Of a stretch of DNA of 64,000 nucleotides, positions 12,201 to 22,595 are shown piece after piece. The stretch comes from Phorcus lineatus (Eukaryota > Mollusca > Gastropoda > Trochida > Trochidae). The notes under the pieces were generated by a model. The model was not told the DNA's origin, ran no database searches, and saw only the letters and a list, made by a program, of their open reading frames with translations. Each line of letters opens with the position of its first letter. Position 1 is the first letter of the stretch. The stretch covers positions 30,541,645 through 30,605,644 of the forward strand of contig OV121088.1 of the NCBI GenBank assembly GCA_921293015.1, given 5' to 3'. A program made the position numbers and the translations under genes.

Positions 12201-12494
12201 CCACAATGCATAGGGTTACTCCTTATTTATCTTCTTGTATAATTTTCTATAATGGAATTTTTTTAGTGATTTAATTATTATCTGTAATTAGGTAATTAGA
12301 TGAACCAGGAAATACACTTTACCTATATGAACATCTAAAGCTGCTGCTGATCTGTCAGTAGTTGGATCGCTGATCAGCATCACTGTCATCCCATTGGTCA
12401 GTTTGAGACATCGATATGTCCTAACGTCTGACGGTGACTTTATTATATTTTCATTTGAGTAGGTCCGAGTGATAAACTGTGTTAGGTCATCCAT
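244..12494 (-). CDS. IDE: Insulin-degrading enzyme (M16 zinc peptidase), N-terminal half, 14 exons, runs off left edge
   Basis: Exons in gene order: 12494-12323, 11950-11874, 11530-11504, 11177-11074, 10618-10449, 9726-9604, 8677-8565, 8255-8166, 7682-7610, 6347-6255, 4954-4863, 2711-2631, 1403-1300, 346-244. All introns are GT-AG and all phases agree, giving 474 codons without a stop. The inverted zinc motif HFCEH is at residues 71-75, and the third ligand lies in [10 protein letters not shown] (E152), 81 residues after H71, the same spacing as in human IDE. Other family text: [52 protein letters not shown] is a cytosolic/peroxisomal/mitochondrial peptidase that encloses and cuts insulin, amyloid-beta and other short peptides; the part here covers domain 1, most of domain 2 and the hinge approach. 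The last exon ends in phase 0 and the C-terminal half lies beyond base 1. An in-frame TGA just upstream of the ATG at 12494 supports this start, so no mitochondrial leader is seen unless an upstream exon supplies it. Confidence 0.95.
580..773 (-). mobile_element. tRNA-derived SINE (copy 1)
   Basis: Read on the minus strand the 5' end near 773 has a tRNA-like head: GATAGCACAGTGGTTAG (A-box-like) and ATTTGAATCCCGCCAGGG (B-box-like). The body then runs to TTCGCTAGTTCCAGTAGATG near 585. The body matches a second copy at 24891-25086, including the AGTAAAGAA.TG..TTACA segment and the GTTCGCTAGTTCCAG 3' end. It lies in an IDE intron. It is not a functional tRNA gene because the cloverleaf is not kept. 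Confidence 0.7.
2296..2352 (-). CDS. Candidate alternative first coding exon inside an IDE intron
   Basis: On the minus strand an ATG at 2352, in context CAAAGATGGCCG, opens 19 codons reading [19 protein letters not shown] and ending at GAG followed by the donor GTAAGG. The 57-bp exon ends in phase 0. IDE exon 13 (1403-1300) also begins in phase 0, so splicing to it would keep the IDE frame and give an N-terminally truncated product without the zinc site. It could equally be the first exon of a different, nested gene whose remaining exons lie left of the window. I do not recognise the peptide. Sequence around it is richer in CG dinucleotides than the neighbouring intron. Confidence 0.4.
2353..2430 (-). 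promoter_or_regulatory. Candidate core promoter with TATA box inside IDE intron
   Basis: The minus strand reads GTACTATAAATAGAAGGGGCG at about 2432-2412, a good TATA box with a GC-rich flank. The ATG at 2352 lies about 70 bp downstream, leaving room for a start site near 2390-2400 and a short leader. The AAGATGGCCG around the ATG resembles a YY1 site at transcription starts. A TGACGTCA (CRE-like) octamer lies further downstream near 2128. Confidence 0.4.
2784..4757. repeat. 46-bp minisatellite, about 43 copies, in an IDE intron
   Basis: The unit is 46 bp and can be recognised by its parts: GGAGCAGTTGCAAGCCTTGC, then (G/A)TATGTTGTCAAACAAG, then TTAGACT. Copies follow head to tail with no spacers. 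Variants sit at a few fixed places: TAAGG or TTAGG, GAGC, GAAC or GACC, GCAAG or GCACG, and GCGTATG or GCATATG. The last copies near 4570-4757 are the most diverged. The array lies between IDE exons 12 (ends upstream at 2711) and 11 (4863). Confidence 0.97.
7906..8126. mobile_element. Hairpin MITE (copy A)
   Basis: The two ends are inverted copies. The left end begins CAACTTCCGTC and contains CTGGCTAATTCAAACCTTTC. The right end, reverse complemented, begins TAACTTCCTCATCGAGTC and contains ATTTAAGCCTTTTTGCA. An inner AAGAGCTGGCACAGAAATGC matches the interior of the copies at 25574, 35573 and 37009. No coding potential. Located in an IDE intron. Confidence 0.6.
8761..9180. repeat. 40-bp minisatellite, about 10.5 copies, in an IDE intron
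   Basis: Head-to-tail 40-bp units beginning ATTCCACTTA and ending CACAAGC(A/G)TC. Two variants alternate: one with TATGACTGTCTTTCAACC, the other with AATGAGTGTCATTCAACC. The array starts about 80 bp upstream (gene sense) of IDE exon 7 (8677-8565). Confidence 0.95.
11151..11435. repeat. 145-bp tandem duplication covering the 3' splice site of IDE exon 4
   Basis: The segment around the start of IDE exon 4 (CCCCTCCATGCTCATTCAG then AAACTGTTATGA) recurs 145 bp to the right as CCCCTCCATGCCTATTCAG then AAACTGTTATGA, and similarity continues to the GAGGTAAGCAA at the end of both copies. The second copy keeps an ACAG acceptor followed by a readable FLN.HGGG segment on the minus strand. Confidence 0.85.
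11504..11950 (-). CDS. IDE: IDE exons 2-3: zinc-binding HxxEH exon and 27-bp micro-exon
   Basis: Exon 2 (11950-11874, 77 bp) begins inside the glycine codon left by exon 1 and carries [16 protein letters not shown] with the catalytic glutamate E74 between the zinc ligands H71 and H75. Exon 3 (11530-11504) is only 27 bp, nine codons reading YENENEYNK, with ACAG before it and GTAAAT after it. It matches the nine residues between the conserved GTEK and FL.EH segments of IDE, so it is needed for a continuous protein although most gene finders would miss it. Confidence 0.93.
12088..12281. repeat. Tandem duplication, 97-bp period
   Basis: TTCACAATGAAGTTCACCAC and the following sequence to TAGTGATTTAATTATT occur twice in a row with only a few differences. 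It lies in IDE intron 1, just downstream (gene sense) of exon 1. Confidence 0.95.
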
Positions 12495-15180
12495 GTTTGT
12501 CAATCCTCATAAGTAGCACTTTTACTACAGCTGCTGCCTGCAATGAATACCATGAATTTCAAAAATATAGATACCCTTCGCTGCATGTTTGGTACTTATA
12601 ATTTTAATGAAACACAAATCATAACTTTTTTAAATTTTTTTTCATTGGTTTCGGCTGCAAATGTTTGAAAAGAAGATTATTGTTTTTTTAAGCATGAACT
12701 TCCAAATGCTATTCTTAAAACAAAGTATCTTTGATTTAATTTTATCCAACTGTAATAGAGTTTATCTTTTTCCGAATAAACTAAACTGAACAAATTCTAA
12801 ATTTCTAGCTAATGGTTTAACGTCACCATTAACAGTTATGACATAGTGTCTGTAAGATGAATGATCTTTATTCTTATGATGCTGGTCGCTATGCATTCAT
12901 TGTAAATCTGAAAAACAAATATTATCATTCCGTCCATTTCACAAAATAAATGTTGTTGCAATGTTATGGTTTTTATTTACATACAAACCTGATTATATCT
13001 CTGCTTCAATTTACGCGGTCTAATCCAACTAAATTTCCATCAAGGATTTCGCAAAGCAGCTTTACGATTTTGTTTCAGAGCCCAGCAACTGTTTGTGGGC
13101 GCAGCCATATTGTCAAAGGGAAGTTACTCCATAGCCCATTTCACATCGCTTGCCTGTAAAAAAATATAGCCTCATTCTAAAGTCAAGGACTAAGATAATA
13201 TTTATTATTTTAAATCAAATGATCAAATCTCCTCATTGCTTTACATTTTTATGAACGATTGAATTCATAATCTCAAAATATATTCATATCTTCAGTTAAT
13301 GATTTTTTCAAACATATTTCTTGTTTGTAAAAATCATGACAAATTATGACAAAATAACGAAAGTAACGTAGGAGTATATTTTGTTGAAACGAATTTCTAG
13401 GGGACTTTTCTGCTCAAACTTATTCATTTATATATGTGGTTATTTTGCAAGTCATTGCCATTGATGATAAGTGCAATCATTAATTGGTTATATGTTAATT
13501 GATTAACAATGTACCAAAACATGTGGTGTATCTTTATTTTGTTGCAAAATCAATAAAAGCACAGCTAGATTGTTTGTTCACGCAATGCGAAAAACACATT
13601 CTGGGCCTACTGGCCGGACTAAAGTTGAAAGTACTTGTTCCATACGAGCTTTTTGAAATTGAAAACACTTGGTAAATGTTTAAAAAATAGAGCATATCTT
13701 TAGCAAAACAGTATAAATTATTATTACGAGATAGATACTTAAATTTTCTTTTTTAAGAACATGGTCATATCTGGAGTTGAAAGCATGCCACTTAAGGCAA
13801 CTCATTACACAGTTTCAAAGAACTTGCTACAGTCGAAGTTTACTTTTCCCGCTGATGAACACATGAAATGAAATGCTAGTGTTGCAGGCGAAGTTTACTA
13901 TGTTTGAACATCAATGCTCCCCAGCACTCGGAAAACGAAAGTTTCCGGCTGATTTATATATATGTCCTGCTACATTCATAGCCGCTTCAATTAATGAACG
14001 TTGCTTTAAATTTACCTTGGTTCAATCAGGGACAATCTAATAAATTGTTATCTTCTTTAGAATGTCTCTGGTTGAATACTCTTTATATTCGTGAAAAGAA
14101 TTAAACATACAATTACGTTGATAAAAGAATAACACCTAAACAGACACAAATAATTATGATTTTCTTGTTAAATACATATCAGTCATATTCGAAGTACATA
14201 TATGTACCTAAGTGAGTTTGACTCTTGTTCCGTCAAAGAAGGGTAAATTATGATTATGTGCTCACGTCCATTGTCATTGACCGAAAGGACATAAGTAAAT
14301 TTCTTCAACTTGTTCTTTGAACATGGAAAGGTTACAAGAGTTTTGATGTCAGCTTTTAAAACACTTGCAATGGCCATTTGGGACGCGCATTTTGATTGCT
14401 TGAAGTTCTCTGCGTCACGATAATGAGATCAAGAGGACAAACTGGAGTCAAAGGTGAACCTAACGGCTTGCGTGGGGCCTTATGAGATCTATAATCTGCG
14501 TAACATAGTGCAGCAATATTAGATCTTATTTCAATGAGATTGACTTATAAATTTTTAACGGACAATTCATTTTGAATCTTTAAGTACGAGTTACAGGATT
14601 AGTTACGAGTACGAGTTACGAATACAGGACTATCGTTTGGGAGTAATAACTTTTTGATCAATGATTGTGTGTCCCTGCGGAAATTCAACTTCCATTGTTC
14701 TCGTATATTTTACCAATGTATTAGAATTACACCTCTCAATATTGACCATATTTGGATAACCCTTGGGAGGGATGCGGGGTGCCATTGAGGGAAAATTGGC
14801 CTTCCTAGTACACGTATCACGTACATAAAGAGAAGTGACAAGAAAACAAGTAAGAATGATATTGCGGTGTATCCATTGCCGTTTCTTTTTTTATTCTTTA
14901 AACCCTATTACACTCGAAAATTTAACAGCCAGGTAACTGCTGCCAAGTCAATTCATTTTACCCTGCTTTCTTTGTATCATATATGTGCAAAACCGTGTAG
15001 ATTTTAAGGCTTATTACATTTTTTGAAAATCACTTCAGACTCATTTCTATCTTCTTTCGTTATTGAATAATAATTAGTCAATATACGTATATACCGGTAG
15101 GTATTTCGGCCAGGAATCTTTCATACTTAAAGTCAATTTGTACCCTTAAATAATGTATTTTGTCAAATTGTATTTTATGT
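12495..15180. other. Upstream flank of IDE, no supported gene
   Basis: AT-rich sequence with no ORF that looks coding. On the minus strand an ATGGCTGCGCCCACAAACAG segment near 13110 lies in a short, locally GC-richer patch and could belong to an IDE 5' leader or promoter, but an in-frame TGA upstream of the IDE start means it cannot simply extend the protein. Nothing else stands out. Confidence 0.5.
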
Positions 15181-15190
15181 GGACAGGGAT

Positions 15191-15230
15191 GAATAATAAT
15201 AATAATAATATAATATAATATTATCAAATT
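15191..15230. repeat. (TAA)n microsatellite
   Basis: Imperfect run of AAT/TAA triplets followed by TAATATAATA in the intergenic region. Confidence 0.95.
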
Positions 15231-16429
15231 AGGCATATCAACCCTCTCTCCACATTACATGTTACAGGTTGATCAGTCTAAATGCATTTAGAGAAACAAA
15301 GTTTTTTAAAATATTTATTTACATTGTATGTTGATATGATTAATAGTACCTCGATTACTGAAATAAAGGTTACTCTAACCCTTTTTTTAAAAACGTTTTT
15401 TCCAACTCCATGAGACTTACATGTATTTTTCCTTAATTTAATTAATTTGTGTATTGCCTTCGTTGACAATGGACATTTATATTCTTGTGAATATTGTTTC
15501 CGGACCAGAATTAAAAAAACATATGAGGATATAGCCCATTGAGCCTTTGTATGAATGCTGTTCACATTCTTGTGTTTTCAATTTCTTCCTTTTGTCCCCA
15601 ACCCATGAATACACAAGTTACAATACAGTTTCCTGGCCAGAACCTTGAAACCTCAAACCGCTGACCACAATGAAACTAAGGATGTTGATTTAAACATATT
15701 TATTTCCAAGGATGGGACCACCACAAACCGAGGCTTATGCATGGTATACTGCTCCGGATCTATTATCACATGTTGGATAAATTTATCACCAATGATCTGC
15801 TATGGATAGTTTTAAACTTACAATAAAAGTTATCAAGGCTTTCAAAGAATATAGCTTCAACATATTTCACTCTTTTTCCACTTATCACTGTATTTACTTG
15901 TCTGAATATACTTGAGCACCTCATTATAATACCTGTCTACCTGACTGACGAGGAAGGTAATATAGGTAACCTAGGTGTACCATAGGTAGGGACAGATGAA
16001 TCTTATAACAGGCAGCATAGTCCAAGGTTTTTTCATTATGAAATGTTAGTCACTCATTCTCAGATAAAAGGCAAATCCACCTGAATCACTGTCCCATTAT
16101 TATAACATCGTTAATATTCTATTTTGATATGTTAATCCTTGCTTATGTTATGCCCCTTGATGGGGTAAAGGAAATAATATCACTTATAGGTAAGTTTATA
16201 TAGTTTGTTTCACTAAAAAACGATTAATGAGTCACGAAAAATCACGAAAAGACATGTCCCTCAGATGGTGTGTTGTTTGATACAAGGATAGTACTCTAAT
16301 TTGGAATGATAGTCGAAATATTTCAGTGTTTTATGGTACATAACAACCATGTGTCATAAAATTCGGCAGTTCGTAAGACAATAGCCCAGTAAAAAAAATT
16401 TGATATTCAAAGTTCACTTGTCCCCAAAT

Positions 16430-17710
16430 TTCACATCAGATACGTTAATGGATTTTCATATACTTAAGAATCTACAGAATCAAACCAATGGTGCAAAGAA
16501 AATAACCTTAACAATTGTGTTACATAAGAGGAATCAATAACTTGTCCAAACATTGTTAACTGGAGACCAGAAAAAATGTGATACGATAAGTTCCAACAGA
16601 AATGCCAGTGGGCACGCAGATACGTTACGCACATTAATGGTTGAGGAACACAGGTTGAGCAAAGTTCATTCCATTCTGGCCTCTTCCAGCATAGAAAAAC
16701 ATGTTACTCATCTAGGAAGACCAGTCTTAAACTTAGAAATGAATAATGCTTGACATCAGAATGAACATTGTGAAATCATTGTCAGATACGTTATCGTCAA
16801 ATACGTTACACTATTTTAATAACATTCAGTAATGCATTGGCGATTAACAACATCTTGCATCGTCCGATTGCGGCGGGTTAGAATTTAGACTCTACCTGTC
16901 AATTTGATCATCTACTTCCGGAATTCATCCAAGGGGACCATTGCACTGACTTTGATGTTCGGAAAAAAACACTCAAAATTGGTAAGTAGGAAGTGTCATC
17001 TGACAGATTCTTTCTCATCTTAATTTCTATCTGTATTATGTCAAATTATATGTATGATATTCATTGATTTCTAAATGACAAAATGGAGTATATTGGGTCA
17101 CCAATTTTGACCACACTAGACGATTTATAAGCATAACGTATTTGATGAATACGTAACGTAATTGAGAAAGCTATGAAGTTAGCTGAAAAGAATTCTAAAG
17201 CAGTTATCTTATTTTCAAATATTTATTTTATTTTGAGTTGCTTCAGATTACATGCTAAGACGCAAATTATTTTGACAGAAACATTGTTAAACTTGAATGA
17301 TCACATTAAACGTATTTGATGATTACGTCACGTATTTGATGAATTACGTCACGTAATTGATGAACCTTTTGTATGGCGTATTTAATTGTTTTAGTTTCTT
17401 CTTTGAATTCTTTAACTTGAACTACAAGTATATTCAGCTGAAATTAAGGCATTTGACTGACTTTCTTCCAGAAAATGGACAAGTTCCTGAACCTGCCGCC
17501 GGTCAAGCTCCTGAAACTGATGCTGGACAAGCTCCTGGGCCTGCTCTTTCGCCATTTCCTGTGCCGTGCATACCAGTTGTTGAAGTTGTCTGGCTTCCAT
17601 GTATGATATGGAACATTGCATGTTGGAAGAGTTCTTGAGGTTGACATAGGAGACTAACCAACTAACAACTTTGGTTATCAATAGTTCACATCAATTACGT
17701 TACGTTTTGA
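16430..17710. repeat. Cluster of TACGTTA / TAACGTA motifs, possible decayed transposon
   Basis: The left part has ATACGTTA-type motifs (near 16440, 16620, 16785, 16800). The right part has mainly the opposite strand form, e.g. ACGTATTTGATGAATACGT and ATTACGTCACGTATTTGATG near 17140-17365, plus CAATTACGTTACGTTTTG near 17690. A short coding-like remnant lies between the right-hand clusters. The layout resembles a DNA transposon with repeated motifs near each end, but clear termini and target duplications are not seen. Confidence 0.4.
17444..17647 (-). pseudogene. Short glutamine/glutamate-rich coding remnant
   Basis: On the minus strand an open stretch reads ARQLQQLVCTAQEMAKEQ, then AQELVQHQFQELDRRQVQE, a likely coiled coil with repeated QELV steps. 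It is GC-richer than its surroundings, and the plus strand shows the matching CAAGCTCCTG repeats. No start, splice context or family can be assigned. It may be a transposon or retroelement gag-like fragment inside the TACGTTA cluster. Confidence 0.35.
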
Positions 17711-19502
17711 CCAATAAAGAGTTTCATTGTTTTAGGTTTGTGTTTCTTAGAAACCCAGAAATATATTGGGTGTTCATAGATAATGCCTTTGGCATTAAGA
17801 TAACATTGTTGGTTTTTCCATAAAAGGATTTGCAGCACTAATGTGGTTTTTGTAGTTATTGTTTTAAAACGTTTTACAAATGTGTTTTGAAATATAGCCT
17901 TGTAATGGCGCAGAGGTCTCAATGATTAGATATTTTCGTACAAATTTACATCCTATCCATAGATCAAACTCTTCTTCTGACAACAGACCAATTCAAAATT
18001 AATAGTAACTAAAAATATATGTTTATTTTGCAATGAAACAGGTCTGTGGCAAGTAAGGTATCTGACTTGGTTGATTTATACTCTTTGTATTGATGACACA
18101 AGTGATCAATTATCAAGTACGATTTGGGTCCCCCAAGGATAGATTTGGTAACTACAGATGATGTAGTTTTTAAAATTTAACAGTTCCTGACATATCTGCA
18201 AAGTTTATTTTTTGACAATTACATTTGGAAATTTGCCCTTTAGCTGAGAATGAGTGTAGTATTCAACCCTGAAGATAATTAAATGCTTCCGAGCAAATTT
18301 TTCTGTCATATAGCTGAGTATTTTTACTCTTTTCCCTATAAGCTCGTATAAGGCTAAAATGAACATGTGTACAAAACAGTTCTAAGCCAATAAAAAAGAA
18401 CAAAACACAATCTTTAATCAAGTGTTCATTTATTTTGTGTAGATGTAGCTACACTAACATGGAATGATTAATCAATGTTTGATTATCTCAGTGATGAGCA
18501 ATGTATAATTTACATTCTATATTACATATAATAGTATATATCATTATTCACATATTCAGAACAGATGGTTGTGCATCTGTTGATTGCTTTATCACAGGCT
18601 TCAATATCCATGCTTGTCAGTATACATCAGTTCATAGAATATTCTAATACTCTCAAATGAGAAATAAAAAATTAATGTTAAATTGACATTTTACAAACAG
18701 TTTAGGGGTGAAACATTAACATATATTTCACTCTGTCGATCATGCCCAAATACTCTTGGTTTCTCAGAATTTTGTACTTTTTTATATAAAAAAGCAAGAC
18801 AGTTTGAGGTTGTTTCTGCTTGATATTGAGAAACATTTTCTTATTCTTAGTGAACAATCTACAATATTCACAAGTTTATAACAGTGGAATAATCCAGTTT
18901 TGAATAGAGGAAATAATATGAGTGTCCATGACATACTGTGTTTAGAACTAACCATTATCAAACTAACTATCACCTTCTTTAGGAATTTTGTTTATGAGTG
19001 CCTCAATATTAGCATTTTGTCAGAGAAAGCGAGGGATATACTGATATAAAGGAACCAGTTGTCTAAACATAGTATGTCACTGAGGCACAAATATAATATT
19101 CAATTTTATCTTTTATCAAAGTTTACTTTCAAGTATAGTCACATTATCTGCCAGTGGACACATTGTCATAGGTGTACTGATGTAAGAGCACTGTTAGTGT
19201 TGACAATGAAGAAGTGTTATTTGCCCCAAGCTAACCATACTGAAAAAAATAGAACCCCAATAAATGGCCCTAGTACAAAATAGAGGTAAAAGAAAATAGT
19301 AATTAGCACCTCCAGTGTAACAATGCTCTCTGAAAGGTTGTCTTATATAAGTCAGTTATTCCTACTCCATCTATAACAACATCACTGTACAAATACTTAT
19401 TCAAACAATAAAAACCTGGGCATTGCGGATTATGTGACATTCACCAAATCAAACATATGTACATATGATTGTACAAATATAATTCAATAATAATAATACA
19501 TT

Positions 19503-19700
19503 TGATTTGAGCCAGTTTTCAATGCTGGAGCAAAACAGATATAATCAATGTTTTTTCAAAATATCATATGAACTATGATAAAATGCATTATCATATTCGT
19601 TGATTTGAGCCAGTTTTCAATGCTGGAGCAAAACAGATATAATCAATGTTTTTCAAAATATCACATGAACTATGATAAAAATGCATTATCATATTCGAAT
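19503..19700. repeat. Tandem duplication, 98-bp period
   Basis: GATTTGAGCCAGTTTTCAAT and the following sequence to AAATGCATTATCATATTCG occur twice in a row, nearly identical. Confidence 0.95.
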
Positions 19701-20200
19701 CACTTATTTTTTAAGATATAGGATATCTGTTTGGAGGACATTTTAAATGTTACACATTGCTTATGATATTGAGCTATATTGACTTTCCTCACAAGCTCCA
19801 TCCATCAATATTCCTATCTTAATCAGGTTTATAAGTAAAATATTGTGATTGAATTTTAATTTTTTTTATCATTATTGTCATTATAATCGTGAACATTTCA
19901 TGAATAGTTTTTTCTTACTAATCACAATATAACATGCCTATCAATAATTGACCCTCAGGGAAAGCATTAATATGCTGTAGATTTATAACCATAAATTATC
20001 AGTAAAATATACAATATTCACTAATAATAAAGTGTAACATGTAAATACACATCTATATGTCCATATATACATATAATATATAAAAGGATAAAATGTAACC
20101 AGCGTAAATAACAAGATCTTATTATGCTTTTTTGCACACAAAATCAGGGAACTCCTTAAAAGGATTGTAATCATGTGTGAGAAGGTTAACAAAAAAGATC

Positions 20201-20350
20201 AGATAATAAAGGAATGTCAAGATAGAACCTTATGAAATACAGAAATATAAAAAAAAAGATAATAAAGGAATGTCAAGATCGAACCTTATGAAATATAGAA
20301 ATATATTGAAGAGATAATAGAGGAATTTCAAGGTAGAACCTTTTGAACTT
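20201..20350. repeat. Three tandem copies, about 56-bp period
   Basis: AGATAATAAAGGAATGTCAA followed by GAT.GAACCTTATGAAATA occurs at 20201, 20257 and, more diverged, 20312. Confidence 0.9.
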
Positions 20351-22595
20351 TATTCAATATTTCACCTGATGAAAACATCACAGATGGTTTAAAAAGAAAA
20401 AAAACAACCAAAGAGTAGAGGCACATGTTCAAATATAATATCAACTCTTGAAATGGACGGATTACATATGGATGAGCATGAATTATTCAATCAATCTTTT
20501 CATCAATTCAAACCCAAATTTTCCTTGTTTGATATGTGTTCAGCCTTGATGGTGTTCCATGTTAAGAATTTTACATTTTTACAAATTGAAATTATTTATA
20601 TCACATTATGTTTGAGATACTCATTGACTTTCTCATTTTAAAAGAAATCGTCAAAAATGTCAAAAGTTGTAAAATTAGATTAGGCAAAATATGGACGGAA
20701 AAAATAATAAATGGTTTCAAAAACGTTTGCTTGTAAAAGCTAAATATATAAACAAACAAAAAACATCTGCCTGAAAGTTTTCAATGACTTCATATAACAA
20801 TATGTAATATTTCATAGGATAGATAAAACAAAATATATGGCACTCTAAAATTTACACAACACTTATGAGTGTTGTACTGATCAGTGGAAAAACCATGGTG
20901 AGTGCTTCATGTAGAGGTGTGACCACTAAATGACAAATAATTTCAGGAAAGGCCACTTGACAAAAAAAGGCCATTTTGCAACATTAGAGAACATGCAAGA
21001 TTGGGTACATTATGTTGCCAATTGGCACATGGTCGTTTTATTCTCATCTGACCTACCAGTAGTTAAAATGACACATATACAACATAGTTTTAGATTTGTT
21101 AAAGTTTTGTCTCTTGAATTAGGAGTACAGGAATAACCACTAAATAAAAAATAATGCAGTATAGGCATTTGGAGGGTATTTTGTAAACTAAGAGGATTTT
21201 CAGGTTCTGGGTACATGATAACATCAAGTTGACAGGTCAAGATTAAAATTCAGTCGTAAAACTTGTCAGTAATAACAGTAAAAACAAAGCCATGATTTAC
21301 GCTCTTATCAAAGATGCTTTACATTTAAAGGCACTATACCAGGGACTGCTGCAGTGGACAAATTTGAATCAATGATATTTTCAGTATCATATGAAGGGTT
21401 GATGTATATATTGGCTTTTAAATGAAGGGTAAGGTAAAACATTTGTTTGTTTCATAAAAAAATACAAAGACAATCATATCAAATCAGTTGCAAAGTTTTC
21501 CAACACTAAATTAAAAGAAAATAAGAACTTAATTTCAAAACCCATTATACTGTGACCATTTTGTTTTGGTTATAAATACATATCCAACACAAAAAAATAA
21601 TGACATCATATTCAAAGATAGTCAACCTTTCCAAGGATTCAGAAGAAAAGAGATAGAAAGAGAGGTAAGTTTACACAAATTTTTGAATTATTATCAAGCC
21701 CTTTTCTAAGAATATAAAATAAAAAGATGGCATAACATGTAAAGAAATAAACTATTTAATAGAAAAAAAAAAAAAATAAATAGACAATCAACACCCTGAG
21801 ATAAAACAACATAAACAAATACAACTAACTATTTTGCCAGGTTTTCATAAGTGGCAGACACTTAAAGGAAAGTCATGAAAGATACAAAACTGAAAATATA
21901 ATTGGGTCACAAAACACAACAACCTGAGAAAGTAAGCACAAATACGAAAATGAAGAAAAAACATATAAACTTAAAGAAATGAATAACAAAAGATTTTGGA
22001 TGACAGATTTTCATTTCATATATTAAATATAATTGCATCTATAGTTCAACACTTAAGGTGCTGAATTATTTAATGGTACTCATTTAAAATGATCACAATT
22101 ACAAAGAAACAAAGAAGATAAAGAATAGCATTAAGTGTATGGATGACAGGATGTCATTTCATTAATATTAATATTATTGCAACAATAGTTCAACTATAGA
22201 TGCTATATACAAAATGCTAAAAACAAAGACAGAAAAGAAGATTAAAAGAAACAAATAACCAATGGTTTCTGGATGACAGATTGTCATCTAAAATATAATA
22301 CTATTGCAACAAAGTTCAACACTTGTATGGCAAACAGAACTTTTATACTCTCTTACGGAATTTATGAACTATTTCTCTCACACTGGATCGACTATGAAAG
22401 CAAAATTTTTACCTTATATGACTCCCAATCTCTCTACCTACACAAATAAAAATAATTCTTGAAATTATGACTCCCTATCTTCATCTCTAAAGAGCCCCTA
22501 AAATATATGACAATTATGCAAGCTCTGTAAGTATTCTTTAACTTTTGACGTCACTGGACTCAGCAGTAATTCTCTCACAATCATAATTTCACTCT

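Larger units (their letters stand above)
17711..22595. other. 3' flank of TRPM and intergenic sequence, no supported gene
   Basis: Very AT-rich, with many short shadow ORFs and none with coding character. Holds two local tandem duplications (listed separately) and an A-rich tract near 21765. The part nearest 22596 must include the TRPM 3' UTR, whose end I cannot place. Confidence 0.6.

Noticed and set aside
13080..13140. Upstream coding exon of IDE starting ATGGCTGCGCCC on the minus strand
   Set aside because: The short frame stops soon, no good donor was found, and an in-frame TGA precedes the MDDL start; at most a leader or promoter patch.
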